A DNA stretch of 64,000 bases from Formosa haliotis (GCF_001685485.1 NZ_BDEL01000001.1:372001-436000); one strand, 5' to 3'. Shown: positions 36,485-47,471, numbered from the stretch's first letter. The notes: a model not told the origin generated them from the letters alone. Program-made: numbers and translations.

Positions 36485-38614
36485 TTAATCGCTGTCGATA
36501 ACGCTTAAGGCTAGCCGGATTTTAAAATAATCTAACTGCTCGTCAAAATACTCATAAAAGGCTTTTAAGGAGGTAGATCCTTCAATTTGTTTTTTGGCTT
36601 GTTTAACGTCTTCAACTTCGCGTTTAGATACAAAATCGTAAATATTTATATCTTTTCCGTCACTGTAAAGCTTGGCTATATGCGAGTAAATAGTCGTGTC
36701 GCGAAGTTTTCTTTGCATAGATATTTCTTCTACAGACAAGCCTTTTTTATACAAATCGTAAGTCACTAAATGGGTAGCGCGTTTTTTCTCCTTTTTTAGT
36801 TTGGCACCTAAGAAATTTAAAATTTCTTCAATAAACTCATCGCCATACGTTTCTGCTTTATGTTGTCCTACACCGCTAACATCCATCATTTCCATAATGC
36901 TCATAGGTCGTACACGTTCCATTTCAATTAATGTTTTATCACTAAAAATTAAATACGCCGGAATGTTCTCTTCTTTAGATATTTTATAACGTAATTGGCG
37001 CAAGCGTTCAAATAAACTATCGGGAGTAGCTTTGGTTTTTCCGCGTTTCGTTTTGGTTCGTTTTGGTTTCTCAACCGTTTTAGGCTCGGCAATATGTACG
37101 GGTCGTGTTAAAGATACTTTAGCACCCTTAAACAACACGTTGTTAGAAAATTCGGTAAGTTGTAGGGCGTTGTTTTTATGAAAAGCAATCTCGCAATACC
37201 CTTGATTAATAAGTTGAATTACAAAATGCTGCCAATCTTTCCAGGCAATATCTTTACCAATACCAAAGGTTTTTAGTTTATCGTAACCTTTTTCTAAGAC
37301 ATTGGCATTATGAGAACCTCGAAGCACATCTAAAATGGTACCTATAGCTTCTTGTTCTTTTAAGCGATATACCGCCGATAGTATTTTTTGGGCAATAATT
37401 GTCCCATCGAAAATTTGTGGCGGATTTTTACACACATCGCAATTCCCACAATTTTCTTCTAAAAGTTCACCAAAATAGCTCAATAGAATTTTACGGCGAC
37501 AAGTTGTTGCTTCACTAAATTGTTTCATACGCTCCAATTTAGCAATCTGAACTTCTTCATTTGACGCTCCAGAAGCAAACCGGCGTAATTGAATAACATC
37601 TGCATAACTGTGAAACAGTAGGGCATGGGCTTGTAATCCATCACGACCACCACGACCAATTTCTTGATAGTAGCCCTCAATATTTTTTGGCATGTTATGG
37701 TGAATCACCCAACGTACATTCGACTTGTCAATACCCATTCCAAAGGCCACAGTAGCACAAACCACTTGCGTAGTATCGTACACAAAATCTTCTTGAACTT
37801 TATTGCGCTCATTAAAATTTAATCCCGCATGATACGCCGTTGCGGGTACGCCATTGCTATTTAATTTCTTAGCTAGCTCTTCTGTATTTTTTCTACTTAA
37901 ACAATAAATAATTCCAGATTGGTTAGGGCGTTTTTTAACAAAGCTGATGATTTGCTTCACTTTCTCTGTTCCCGAACGCACTTCTAAAGAAATGTTCTGT
38001 CTGTCGAAAGACGAAATAAATTGTTGGGCATACGGAATTTCTAACTGATCTAGAATATCTTGACGTGTGGCTTTATCGGCTGTTGCTGTTAAAGCTATAA
38101 TAGGAATACTTGGCAACGATTTTTTTAAAAACCCGAGTTGCTGATATGAGGGTCTAAAATCGTGACCCCAAGACGAAATGCAATGAGCTTCATCTATAGC
38201 GATACAACTAATATATCGCGCATTTAGGATGTTAGATAAGCCCGATAGACTTTCGGGTGCCACGTAAAGCAATTTCAATTTATGGTTAACTACTTGTTCT
38301 AAAATAGCGGTTTGCTCTTCGCTAGACTGACTACTATTAAAAAAATGAGCAGGAATACCATTTGCTCGTAACCCATCTACCTGATCTTTCATTAAAGCAA
38401 TTAAGGGCGAAACTACTAGAGTAACGCCTTCAAAAATTAAAGCAGGAATCTGAAAACAAATCGATTTACCTCCTCCGGTTGGCATAATCACTAAAGCATC
38501 ATTACCATTTAAAACATGAGTTATAATATCGTGTTGTTGGGCACGAAATCCGTCATAACCAAAGTGTCTTTTTAATGCAGGAAGTAATTTATCTTTAAAA
38601 TCGGGTAGTGGCAT
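36485..38614 (-). CDS. recQ: ATP-dependent DNA helicase RecQ
   Basis: A 709-residue RecQ helicase. Motif 0 and I are FGYDGFRAQQHDII and IMPTGGGKSICFQIP. The DEAH box is CIAIDEAHCISSWGHDFRP, and motif VI is YQEIGRGGRDG. A zinc-binding region follows (CRRKILLSYFGE, CGNCDVC), then the winged helix. An HRDC domain near residues 525-605 (LRYKISKEENIPAYLIFSD) follows a Lys-rich linker. A C-terminal extension of about 100 residues resembles a helix-turn-helix tail (GLSVEEISMQRKLRDTTIY). RecQ acts in replication fork and recombination repair. Confidence 0.96.
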   Translation of the reverse strand: MPLPDFKDKLLPALKRHFGYDGFRAQQHDIITHVLNGNDALVIMPTGGGKSICFQIPALIFEGVTLVVSPLIALMKDQVDGLRANGIPAHFFNSSQSSEEQTAILEQVVNHKLKLLYVAPESLSGLSNILNARYISCIAIDEAHCISSWGHDFRPSYQQLGFLKKSLPSIPIIALTATADKATRQDILDQLEIPYAQQFISSFDRQNISLEVRSGTEKVKQIISFVKKRPNQSGIIYCLSRKNTEELAKKLNSNGVPATAYHAGLNFNERNKVQEDFVYDTTQVVCATVAFGMGIDKSNVRWVIHHNMPKNIEGYYQEIGRGGRDGLQAHALLFHSYADVIQLRRFASGASNEEVQIAKLERMKQFSEATTCRRKILLSYFGELLEENCGNCDVCKNPPQIFDGTIIAQKILSAVYRLKEQEAIGTILDVLRGSHNANVLEKGYDKLKTFGIGKDIAWKDWQHFVIQLINQGYCEIAFHKNNALQLTEFSNNVLFKGAKVSLTRPVHIAEPKTVEKPKRTKTKRGKTKATPDSLFERLRQLRYKISKEENIPAYLIFSDKTLIEMERVRPMSIMEMMDVSGVGQHKAETYGDEFIEEILNFLGAKLKKEKKRATHLVTYDLYKKGLSVEEISMQRKLRDTTIYSHIAKLYSDGKDINIYDFVSKREVEDVKQAKKQIEGSTSLKAFYEYFDEQLDYFKIRLALSVIDSD

Positions 38615-38721
38615 GCTTTAATTTTATGAAGCTGCAAAATTAAGGGAAAGCATTTATAAAATGGCATTTCTTTATTTTAATTTCTTTTTAAGATCATGAT
38701 GTTATTCTATAAAAATTATTA

Positions 38722-38729
38722 TAAGTTTG
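38722..38729 (+). promoter_or_regulatory. -7 box of the thiamine operon
   Basis: TAAGTTTG fully matches TAnnTTTG and ends about 20 bases before the riboswitch, so transcription would start just ahead of the aptamer. No clear TTG lies at the -33 distance. Confidence 0.5.
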
Positions 38730-38744
38730 TAATAATTAAAATAA

Positions 38745-38823
38745 ACTTTAGGAGTAACTACATTGTAGTTTGAGAAATATCCTTTGAACCTGACGCTGTT
38801 CATACAGCCGGAGGAAAAAGTTA
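38745..38823 (+). promoter_or_regulatory. TPP riboswitch (THI element)
   Basis: The conserved parts appear in order: GGAGT (38751), TGAGAAATATCC (38771-38782), TTTGAACCTGA (38783-38793) and the 3' part CATACAGCCGGAGGAAAAAG (38801-38820). These match the thi-box consensus cUGAGA...ACCUGA...CGnAGGGA. It sits in front of thiS and thiC, the expected target. The expression platform is not clear: only a weak stem (CGTTAA/TTAGCG) without a T tract lies between aptamer and start codon, which hints at control of translation. Confidence 0.93.
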
Positions 38824-38907
38824 AGTCTTTTCAAAATTATCTCAAATAATCGTTAATTATCTTTAGCGGTTAGTCCCTTAAAAGTTTATGGTAAAATATC
38901 TAAAATT

Positions 38908-39111
38908 ATGATATCTATACGCGTAAACGATTCTGAACAACAACTTGCCAAACACAGCAGTTTAGCAACACTAATGCATCACATTAATCCGACAGCCTCA
39001 GGCATGGCTGTAGCGGTAAATAATCAAGTCGTTCCAAAAACAAATTGGGAGCAAACCGAATTGTTTGAAAACGATGCGGTGCTTATTATTACAGCTACAC
39101 AAGGCGGATAA
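38908..39111 (+). CDS. thiS: Sulfur carrier protein ThiS
   Basis: A 67-residue ubiquitin-fold protein ending in the obligatory Gly-Gly (TATQGG), which is adenylated and thiocarboxylated to carry sulfur for thiazole synthesis. ISIRVNDSEQQLAKHSSLATL and AVAVNNQVVPKTNW match the family. It is the first gene after the riboswitch. A seven-codon frame starting at ATG 38888 ends in an ATGA overlap with its start, which may be chance. Confidence 0.95.
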   Translation: MISIRVNDSEQQLAKHSSLATLMHHINPTASGMAVAVNNQVVPKTNWEQTELFENDAVLIITATQGG

Positions 39112-39194
39112 ATCAGAATATTACACTTATAGACTCTAATTGAAGGAATCCATTAACCTTGGCAAAGTCGCTATGATTTTGTCGAACAAACTGA

Positions 39195-41060
<1,866 letters not shown>

Positions 41061-41172
41061 AACAGGATTTTGGGGGTTACCGCGCTAACAAGCGCGGTCG
41101 GGCCTTCCGCTATATCTTTTGCAAAAAAGCAAAAGGATGCCGCTGCAGTCCCTAACCCAGAATTCTGTTTAA
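41061..41172. repeat. Palindromic intercistronic element between thiC and a thiE-like gene
   Basis: About 112 bases with nested complementarity. The outer ends are AACAGGATTTTGGGGGTTA and TAACCCAGAATTCTGTT. Inside lie a GC-rich stem CCGCGCT/AGCGCGG (41080-41097 region) and a stem CTTTTGC/GCAAAAG (about 41116-41135). The internal pattern TCGGGCCTTCCGCTATATC ... GGATGCCGCTGC ... TCCCTAACCC is one I associate from memory with dispersed intergenic repeats in flavobacterial genomes. Its GC content is far above the surrounding spacer. It would fold into a multi-stem structure in the thi mRNA. Confidence 0.75.
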
Positions 41173-41227
41173 TTGTACAGAAGTAATTTCAAACAAAAAC
41201 ATCTAACATTACTAAAGATAGCCTTAT

Positions 41228-41812
41228 ATGATTGTTCTAATAGCCCCTGAAACTGACATCCCACAAGAAATTGAAATTTTACATCAGTTGTTTAATGCAG
41301 GCTTACAGTATTATCATTTAAGAAAACCAGAAAAGAGCTTCGATGCACATGCCGAGTATCTTAATCAAATCGATACCGCATTTCATAATAGAATTGTGGT
41401 GCATGATCATCATGACTTAATAAATAGCTATAATTTAAAAGGCATTCATTTTCAAGAACAAAAGCGCAAAGACCACATTGAAAATCCCGGACAATACTTT
41501 AAAACCCTTAATATGTTTGGAAAAACGATAAGTTCTTCTTTTCACGAACCAGAAGACTTGGCTGCTTGTTATTTTGAATTTGATTATCATTTATTAAGTC
41601 CAGTGTTTTCATCCATTTCTAAACAAGGTTATGAAGGTCGGGGTTTTGATGTTAACCATATCGATAAAACCATAATTGGTATGGGTGGTGTAACAGCAGA
41701 TAATATAGACCGTTTTAAAGCTTTAGGATACAAAGGTGTAGGTGTTTTAGGAGGTATTTGGAATAGTGAAAATCCGGTGGAGGTGTTTATAGAAATGCAG
41801 AAACAGTTTTGA
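41228..41812 (+). CDS. ThiE/TenI-like protein
   Basis: A 194-residue protein with the TenI/ThiE barrel layout: YYHLRKPEKSF in place of the canonical QLR strand, NRIVVHDHHDLINSYNLKGI in place of INDR...GVHLGQ, then LSPVFSSISKQGYEG and GMGGVTADNIDRFKALGYKG. It diverges at several ThiE active-site positions, while a more canonical ThiE is encoded at 43047. It could be the TenI thiazole tautomerase or a second synthase. It lies inside the thi operon between two repeat elements. Confidence 0.85.
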   Translation: MIVLIAPETDIPQEIEILHQLFNAGLQYYHLRKPEKSFDAHAEYLNQIDTAFHNRIVVHDHHDLINSYNLKGIHFQEQKRKDHIENPGQYFKTLNMFGKTISSSFHEPEDLAACYFEFDYHLLSPVFSSISKQGYEGRGFDVNHIDKTIIGMGGVTADNIDRFKALGYKGVGVLGGIWNSENPVEVFIEMQKQF

Positions 41813-41826
41813 AATTAAATTCCAAA

Positions 41827-42212
41827 ATAATGAGACCCTGAACAAATTTCAGGGTGACGGTAAATTCAACTTTTAGAAATAGATAGATGTTTGTTACGTC
41901 ATGCTGAACTAGTTTCAGCATCACATTACAAGTATAAATATGGTTAGGATTATAATTAAATCGTGGAAATAAATGATGAGTCCCTGAACTAAATTTAGGG
42001 TGACGATATATTGAACTTTTAGAAATAGAGAGATGTTGGTCACGTCATGCTGAACCCGTTTCAGCATCACATTACAATATGGTTAGGACTAAAAATAAAT
42101 CGTGGAAATAAATAATGAGACCCTGAACTAAATTCAGGGTGATGATATATTGAACTTTTAGAAATAGAGAGATGTTGGTTACGTCATGCTGAACTGGTTT
42201 CAGCATCACAAA
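41827..42212. repeat. Three imperfect tandem units of a two-hairpin repeat
   Basis: Three units of about 140-146 bases. Each has an ACCCTGAA...TTCAGGGT-type hairpin (starting at 41835, about 41981, 42120) and an ATGCTGAA...TTCAGCAT-type hairpin (about 41901, 42047, 42186). A common spacer (TTGAACTTTTAGAAATAGAG) lies between the two hairpins. Units 1-2 and 2-3 are joined by a second shared segment (ATATGGTTAGGA ... AATCGTGGAAATAAAT). The hairpin arms resemble dispersed flavobacterial intergenic palindromes. It fills the 431-base gap inside the thiamine operon; no gene is seen there. Confidence 0.88.
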
Positions 42213-42243
42213 GCGAGAATACATATGATTTAAGAAATACAAA

Positions 42244-43032
42244 ATGAGCACCAAAACACACATACTTACCATTGCCGGATTGGACCCCTCAAGTGGCGCA
42301 GGAATCACTTCAGATATTAAAACGTTTGAGGCACACGGTCTCTATGGGTTGTCGGTTTGTACTGCGGTAACTGTTCAAAACGATATCGATTTTAAAGATT
42401 GTATTTGGATAGAAGAATCTGTAATCATTAATCAAATTAAAATCTTATTTGAGCGTTTTACTATTTCTGTGGTAAAAATTGGAATTATAGAATCCTGGGA
42501 CGTCTTGTTAAAGGTTACCAATGCTCTTTTACAATTAAACCCAAACATTAAAATTATTTTAGATCCTATTTTAAAAGCGAGTAGTGGCTATGATTTTCAT
42601 GATAAAATGAACATGGAATTATTCGATTCAGTTTTAAAGAATTGTTATTTTATCACACCAAATTATGATGAAATTCAAGCCTTTTTTTCCAATAAAACCA
42701 TTTCGGAAACCATAGAATATATTTCAAGCAAAACTAATATCTATTTAAAAGGAGGTCATCGTAACGACAAAAAAGGTTGGGATGAAATTTATTACAGTGG
42801 CATTGTGCAAGTTAATTTACAGCCAGGTTTAGACCACATACATGAAAAACATGGAAGCGGTTGTGTATTAGCTTCAGCCTTAGCATCTAATATTTCAAAA
42901 AACATGGAATTAGAAGATGCGTGCCGACTGGCAAAACAATATACGGAACACTTTTTAAATTCGAATGAATCTTTATTAGGAACACATACTAGAATTCAGA
43001 ATGAAGAATTTAAGACATTAGAAAACCAATAA
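42244..43032 (+). CDS. thiD: Hydroxymethylpyrimidine / phosphomethylpyrimidine kinase
   Basis: ThiD phosphorylates HMP and HMP-P. It is a 262-residue ribokinase-type enzyme. ILTIAGLDPSSGAGITSDIK, AHGLYGLSVCTAVTVQN and the C-terminal ATP/anion-hole segment HEKHGSGCVLASALAS are diagnostic, and ILDPILKASSGY also fits. It follows the repeat array and precedes thiE by 14 bases. Confidence 0.95.
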   Translation: MSTKTHILTIAGLDPSSGAGITSDIKTFEAHGLYGLSVCTAVTVQNDIDFKDCIWIEESVIINQIKILFERFTISVVKIGIIESWDVLLKVTNALLQLNPNIKIILDPILKASSGYDFHDKMNMELFDSVLKNCYFITPNYDEIQAFFSNKTISETIEYISSKTNIYLKGGHRNDKKGWDEIYYSGIVQVNLQPGLDHIHEKHGSGCVLASALASNISKNMELEDACRLAKQYTEHFLNSNESLLGTHTRIQNEEFKTLENQ

Positions 43033-43046
43033 AATTCTTATCAATT

Positions 43047-43697
43047 ATGAACATAAGCAAACTACATTATATAACACAAGGTGAAACACCAGAACAACAT
43101 TTAGACTATATCCAGAAAGCCTGTACTTCGGGATCTGATTGGATACAGTTGCGAATGAAAAATGTCGATGAAGCCATTGTGTTAAAAACGGCCGAAAAAG
43201 CCAGAGAAATTACATCGCATTTTCAAACCCGATTAATTATAAACGATTATTATAAAATTGCAAAAACTGTAAATGCCGATGGTGTGCATTTAGGAAAATC
43301 TGATGCTTGTCCGTTAGAAGTTCGGGAGTATTTAGGAAAATGGTATAGCATAGGAGGAACAGCCAATACTTTAGAAGATTGTAAAAATCTATTAGAAAAA
43401 AAAGTCGATTATATTGGCCTAGGACCTTTTCGCTTTACAACGACCAAATCTAATTTAAGTCCGATTCTGGGTCTAGATGGCTATAAAAACATTATTACAG
43501 CCTTGCAAACAACATGTCCGATAATAGCTATTGGGGGTATTACTTTAGAGGATCTACCAGAATTAATGGATACCGGAATTTACGGCGTAGCATTATCGGG
43601 GGCCATTACCCAAAATTTTAATAGTATTAATACGGTAAACAAATTACTTAAAACCCCTGCCACACAGGAGCAAAAGTATACGTTTGATAAAGACTAA
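43047..43697 (+). CDS. thiE: Thiamine-phosphate synthase
   Basis: ThiE couples HMP-PP with the thiazole phosphate. The 216-residue barrel has the canonical residues DWIQLRMKN, RLIINDYYKIAKTVNADGVH, LGKSDACPLEVREYL, YIGLGPFRFTTTKSNLSP and IIAIGGITLEDLPEL. It follows thiD closely and precedes thiG by 6 bases, so it is probably the main synthase of the operon. Confidence 0.95.
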   Translation: MNISKLHYITQGETPEQHLDYIQKACTSGSDWIQLRMKNVDEAIVLKTAEKAREITSHFQTRLIINDYYKIAKTVNADGVHLGKSDACPLEVREYLGKWYSIGGTANTLEDCKNLLEKKVDYIGLGPFRFTTTKSNLSPILGLDGYKNIITALQTTCPIIAIGGITLEDLPELMDTGIYGVALSGAITQNFNSINTVNKLLKTPATQEQKYTFDKD

Positions 43698-43703
43698 AAA
43701 CTT

Positions 43704-44477
43704 ATGACCGATATTTTAAACATAGCAGATAAATCATTTTCAAGTAGACTTTTTACAGGAACAGGAAAGTTTAGTTCGTCTACTATAATGAAGGATGCCA
43801 TTTTAGCTTCAGAAAGTGAATTGGTAACCGTTGCCTTGAAACGTGTAGATGTACATAATGAACACGACGATTTATTAACGCATTTAAATCATGACAGCAT
43901 TCATTTGTTACCTAATACGTCTGGGGTAAGAACGGCGGAAGAAGCAGTGTTCGCTGCTCAATTATCGCGTGAAGCACTTCAAACCAATTGGGTGAAATTA
44001 GAAATTCATCCCGACCCAAAATATTTATTACCAGATCCTATAGAAACACTTAAAGCAGCCGAAATACTAGTTAAAGCGGGTTTTGTGGTGATGCCTTATA
44101 TTCATGCAGACCCCGTTTTATGCAAGCGTTTAGAAGATGTTGGTGTACAATGTGTGATGCCTTTAGGAGCGCCTATTGGAAGTAATAAAGGTTTAAAAAC
44201 CTTAGAATTTTTAGAAATTATTATAGCTCAAAGTACCGTTCCTGTTATTGTAGATGCAGGTATTGGAAGTCCGTCGCATGCGGCTCATGCCATGGAATTA
44301 GGAGCAGATGCGGTTTTGGTAAATACAGCTATTGCGGTGTCTCAAAATCCAGTTGCCATGGGGCGTGCATTTAAGTTAGCCGTAGAAGCAGGGCGTATGG
44401 CGTATCTGGCTAAATTGGCTTCTGTAAAACCTATAGCCGAAGCTAGTAGTCCATTAACCAGTTTTTTAAATCTTTAA
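43704..44477 (+). CDS. thiG: Thiazole synthase
   Basis: ThiG forms the thiazole ring from DXP, dehydroglycine and ThiS thiocarboxylate. It is 257 residues long. [48 protein letters not shown], the [10 protein letters not shown] loop and [20 protein letters not shown] are all typical. It ends 3 bases before thiH, its usual complex partner. Confidence 0.97.
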   Translation: MTDILNIADKSFSSRLFTGTGKFSSSTIMKDAILASESELVTVALKRVDVHNEHDDLLTHLNHDSIHLLPNTSGVRTAEEAVFAAQLSREALQTNWVKLEIHPDPKYLLPDPIETLKAAEILVKAGFVVMPYIHADPVLCKRLEDVGVQCVMPLGAPIGSNKGLKTLEFLEIIIAQSTVPVIVDAGIGSPSHAAHAMELGADAVLVNTAIAVSQNPVAMGRAFKLAVEAGRMAYLAKLASVKPIAEASSPLTSFLNL

Positions 44478-44480
44478 AAT

Positions 44481-45593
44481 ATGAGTCATTTTAAAACGGT
44501 TTTAGATACTTATAATTGGGACGACACGCTTCAAAGTATTTACAATAAAACAGCAGATGATGTTGTACAGGCATTGGGTAAAGATAAGCGCGATTTAGAG
44601 GATTTTAAAGCGTTAATTTCCCCTGCAGCATCTTCTTATTTAGAAGAAATGGCACAACTGAGTCAGCAGCTTACTAAAAAGCGTTTTGGGAACACCATAC
44701 AAATGTATGCCCCAATGTATTTAAGTAACGAGTGCCAAAATATTTGTACCTATTGTGGTTTTAGTATGACTAATAAAATTCCGCGTAGAACCTTAACCGA
44801 TGCCGAAATTTTAAAAGAAACGGCCTATTTAAAATCGAAAGGTTACGACCATATTTTATTGGTTACTGGAGAAGCCAATAAAACCGTAGGCGTACAGTAT
44901 CTTAAACATGCCATAGAGCTTATTCGTTCTCAATTTTCAAACATCACGATAGAAGTACAGCCATTAGACCAAGACGAATACGAGCTTCTTATCGAGCAAG
45001 GTTTGTATGCTGTTTTAGTGTATCAGGAAACGTATCATCGCGATGAGTATAAAAAGCATCACCCAAAAGGAAAAAAATCTAATTTCGATTACCGATTAGA
45101 TACTCCAGACCGCCTAGGTAAAGCGGGCATTCATAAAATAGGTTTAGGAAGTTTATACGGCTTAGAGGACTGGCGTGCCGATAGTTTTTTTACAGCACTT
45201 CATTTTAAATATCTTCAAAAAACCTATTGGAAAACAAAATATTCCATGTCTTTTCCACGATTACGACCATTTTCTGGAGGGTTAGAACCCAAAGTAGAAA
45301 TGACCGATCGCGATTTGGTACAGCTTATTTGTGCCTATAGATTGTTGGATGAAGATTTAGAATTATCGATGTCCACAAGAGAAAGTGAAATCTTTCGCGA
45401 TCATATCGTTAACCTAGGAATTACCTCTATAAGTGCAGAATCGAAAACTAATCCTGGAGGCTACGTCGTAGAAAAACAATCTTTAGAACAATTTGAAATA
45501 TCCGATGAACGCCCAACAGAAGTGATTGCAGACATGCTAAAATCGAAAGGTCTAGAAGTTGTTTGGAAAGATTGGGAAAACAATTGGCAATAA
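44481..45593 (+). CDS. thiH: 2-iminoacetate synthase ThiH
   Basis: A radical SAM enzyme of 370 residues that cleaves tyrosine to give dehydroglycine for ThiG. The cluster motif is CQNICTYCGF, preceded by MYAPMYLSNE. HILLVTGEANKTVGVQYL and the C-terminal SMSTRESEIFRDH match ThiH. No ThiO oxidase gene occurs in the operon, consistent with the tyrosine-dependent route. Confidence 0.96.
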   Translation: MSHFKTVLDTYNWDDTLQSIYNKTADDVVQALGKDKRDLEDFKALISPAASSYLEEMAQLSQQLTKKRFGNTIQMYAPMYLSNECQNICTYCGFSMTNKIPRRTLTDAEILKETAYLKSKGYDHILLVTGEANKTVGVQYLKHAIELIRSQFSNITIEVQPLDQDEYELLIEQGLYAVLVYQETYHRDEYKKHHPKGKKSNFDYRLDTPDRLGKAGIHKIGLGSLYGLEDWRADSFFTALHFKYLQKTYWKTKYSMSFPRLRPFSGGLEPKVEMTDRDLVQLICAYRLLDEDLELSMSTRESEIFRDHIVNLGITSISAESKTNPGGYVVEKQSLEQFEISDERPTEVIADMLKSKGLEVVWKDWENNWQ

Positions 45594-45609
45594 TTTGTAT
45601 TTTTATAGC

Positions 45610-46668
45610 ATGCTAAATAAGGAAGAACTTTTACAATATAGACGCCATTTGACTTTGGAAGACATTGGCGATAAAGGACAAAATAAATTAAAAAGCGCTA
45701 AAGTTTTAGTGGTTGGTGCTGGCGGTTTAGGTTGCCCAATTTTACAATATTTAACAGCAGCGGGGGTAGGAACTATCGGTATTATCGATCATGATACTGT
45801 AGATCAGTCTAACCTGCAACGTCAAATTTTATATAGTTTTGATGATATTGGCAAATTTAAGGTATCGTGTGCTATTTCAAAATTAGAACGTCTTAATAGG
45901 TTTGTGAAATTTAAGGCCTATATAGAGCGTTTAACTAAAGCAAACGCTTTAAAAATTTTTAAGTCTTATGATATTATTGTAGACGGGACCGATAATTTTA
46001 ATACCCGTTATTTGGTAAACGATGCTGCGGTTTTAAGCGAAAAACCAGTGGTTTTCGGGTCGATTTTTAAATTCGAAGGGCAGGTTTCTGTTTACAATTA
46101 TAAAAATGGACCCACTTATAGATGTTTATTTCCTAAGCCACCAGAAGATGCTTTAAATTGTGAAGAAGCTGGTGTACTAGGTGTATTACCGGGAATTATT
46201 GGTTGTTTACAAGCAAATGAAGTTATTAAAATGATTTGTGAGATAGGAGAGGTGCTATCTGGTAAATTGTTAGTGCTTAATACCCTAACCATGAATCAAA
46301 ATATTTTAGCTTACGATAAAACAGTACATGCACATGTTACCTATATTGCCGATGTAAATGAAGCTTGTGACATTAATGAACCTTTAAAATATTTAACTTT
46401 CGATGAGTATTTGAAACATAAAGAAGATTTCTTTTTGTTAGATGTACGCACCTTGAAAGAGCACAATATGTTTCATTTATCTCACGATTATCATATTCCG
46501 CTTAAGGAGTTACACGAGCGATATTTTGAATTAAAAACAGAAAAGCCAATTTTGGTATATTGCCAATCGGGCAGACGTAGCGCTCAAGCAATTAAATTAT
46601 TAAAAAAATTAAACGTAAATAATAAGTTGTATAATTTAAAGAACGGACTGCAACATCCTATAGCTTAA
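45610..46668 (+). CDS. thiF: ThiF/MoeB-type adenylyltransferase fused to a rhodanese domain
   Basis: A 352-residue protein. Residues 1 to about 240 are an E1-like ThiS adenylyltransferase (LVVGAGGLGCPILQYLTAAG; IIDHDTVDQSNLQRQILY; YRCLFPKPPEDALNCEEAG). From about 262 comes a rhodanese domain (FFLLDVRTLKEHNMFHL) with the persulfide cysteine in ILVYCQSGRRSAQAI. The fusion would activate ThiS and supply sulfur in one protein. I start it at ATG 45610; an upstream ATG at 45559 overlaps thiH. It is the last gene of the operon and overlaps the convergent DUF1853 gene by 4 bases. Confidence 0.93.
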   Translation: MLNKEELLQYRRHLTLEDIGDKGQNKLKSAKVLVVGAGGLGCPILQYLTAAGVGTIGIIDHDTVDQSNLQRQILYSFDDIGKFKVSCAISKLERLNRFVKFKAYIERLTKANALKIFKSYDIIVDGTDNFNTRYLVNDAAVLSEKPVVFGSIFKFEGQVSVYNYKNGPTYRCLFPKPPEDALNCEEAGVLGVLPGIIGCLQANEVIKMICEIGEVLSGKLLVLNTLTMNQNILAYDKTVHAHVTYIADVNEACDINEPLKYLTFDEYLKHKEDFFLLDVRTLKEHNMFHLSHDYHIPLKELHERYFELKTEKPILVYCQSGRRSAQAIKLLKKLNVNNKLYNLKNGLQHPIA

Positions 46669-47471
46669 GTCCACCATACTACAAAACATTTTTTAGTAAT
46701 ACCATTGGGGTATTTAATCCAGCATAAAGGAGCTATTTGTTTTGCAATGAGAGGCTCTAAACGTAATAAAAAATTAGAAAAGCTTAGCCAAGGTATTTGT
46801 GTTTCTATGTCGCATAACCAATTGACTTTTTTGGGTATAAAAAATTTACAAGTGCTTAAAAGATGCACCTCAGAATAAGAAATATAAAACCCTGTAACAC
46901 AATCAGGGTTTAGCTCTTTAAAAACATCTTTTAAAGCCGTAAGTGGTAAAAATAATTGAGCTTTAAACAAAACGCGTTGTTGAAGTTGTTTAGTTGAAAT
47001 TCCTAAGGCTTCTAATTGATTTTGGGTTTCCTGTTTGTAGAGAAGTGGTAATTGCTTGTGTTTTAGTTTGTTAATTTTTTCAATAAAGCTGTCTTTTCTA
47101 TTGGGACCAATCCAATGCTCAAACTCAGTTTGTCCAACTTTTGGATCGTATAAATAAAACTTATAAACTATTTCTATATGGTAAAGGGTGTTGTGGTGCC
47201 TTAAAATACAATCTATTTCACCTAAAGTTGTTTTATCTTTCTGAATTTGAAGGTTTTCGGCTAAAAAGTCGATGTTTTTACACTGGTTTAATTCGAAAAA
47301 CACAAATTGTTCTACAAGTTTACCTAAACGAAGGCCTTCTTCAACCCGAATATTTAGATTTGAAAAGTTAGAATTAGGTATTTTAAATTGCTCTAATTCT
47401 AAACTGTTTTTCCCCGTCCATAGCAGTGGTGTATTGAAATACCCGTGATATTGTTTTTCATTTTCTGTCAT
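46665..47471 (-). CDS. DUF1853-family protein
   Basis: A 268-residue soluble protein. The core TTLGEIDCILRHHNTLYHIE followed by IVYKFYLYDP matches DUF1853. The E-x-D...E-x-x-x-K spacing resembles a PD-(D/E)XK nuclease-like fold, which is an inference. The role of the family is unknown. It converges on thiF with a 4-base overlap and is divergent from nrfH, with a 130-base spacer. Confidence 0.85.
   Translation of the reverse strand: MTENEKQYHGYFNTPLLWTGKNSLELEQFKIPNSNFSNLNIRVEEGLRLGKLVEQFVFFELNQCKNIDFLAENLQIQKDKTTLGEIDCILRHHNTLYHIEIVYKFYLYDPKVGQTEFEHWIGPNRKDSFIEKINKLKHKQLPLLYKQETQNQLEALGISTKQLQQRVLFKAQLFLPLTALKDVFKELNPDCVTGFYISYSEVHLLSTCKFFIPKKVNWLCDIETQIPWLSFSNFLLRLEPLIAKQIAPLCWIKYPNGITKKCFVVWWT

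Noticed and set aside
41827..42212. CRISPR array
   Set aside because: The units are about 140 bases, imperfect and made of two palindromes each; there are no short identical repeats with unique spacers and no cas genes.
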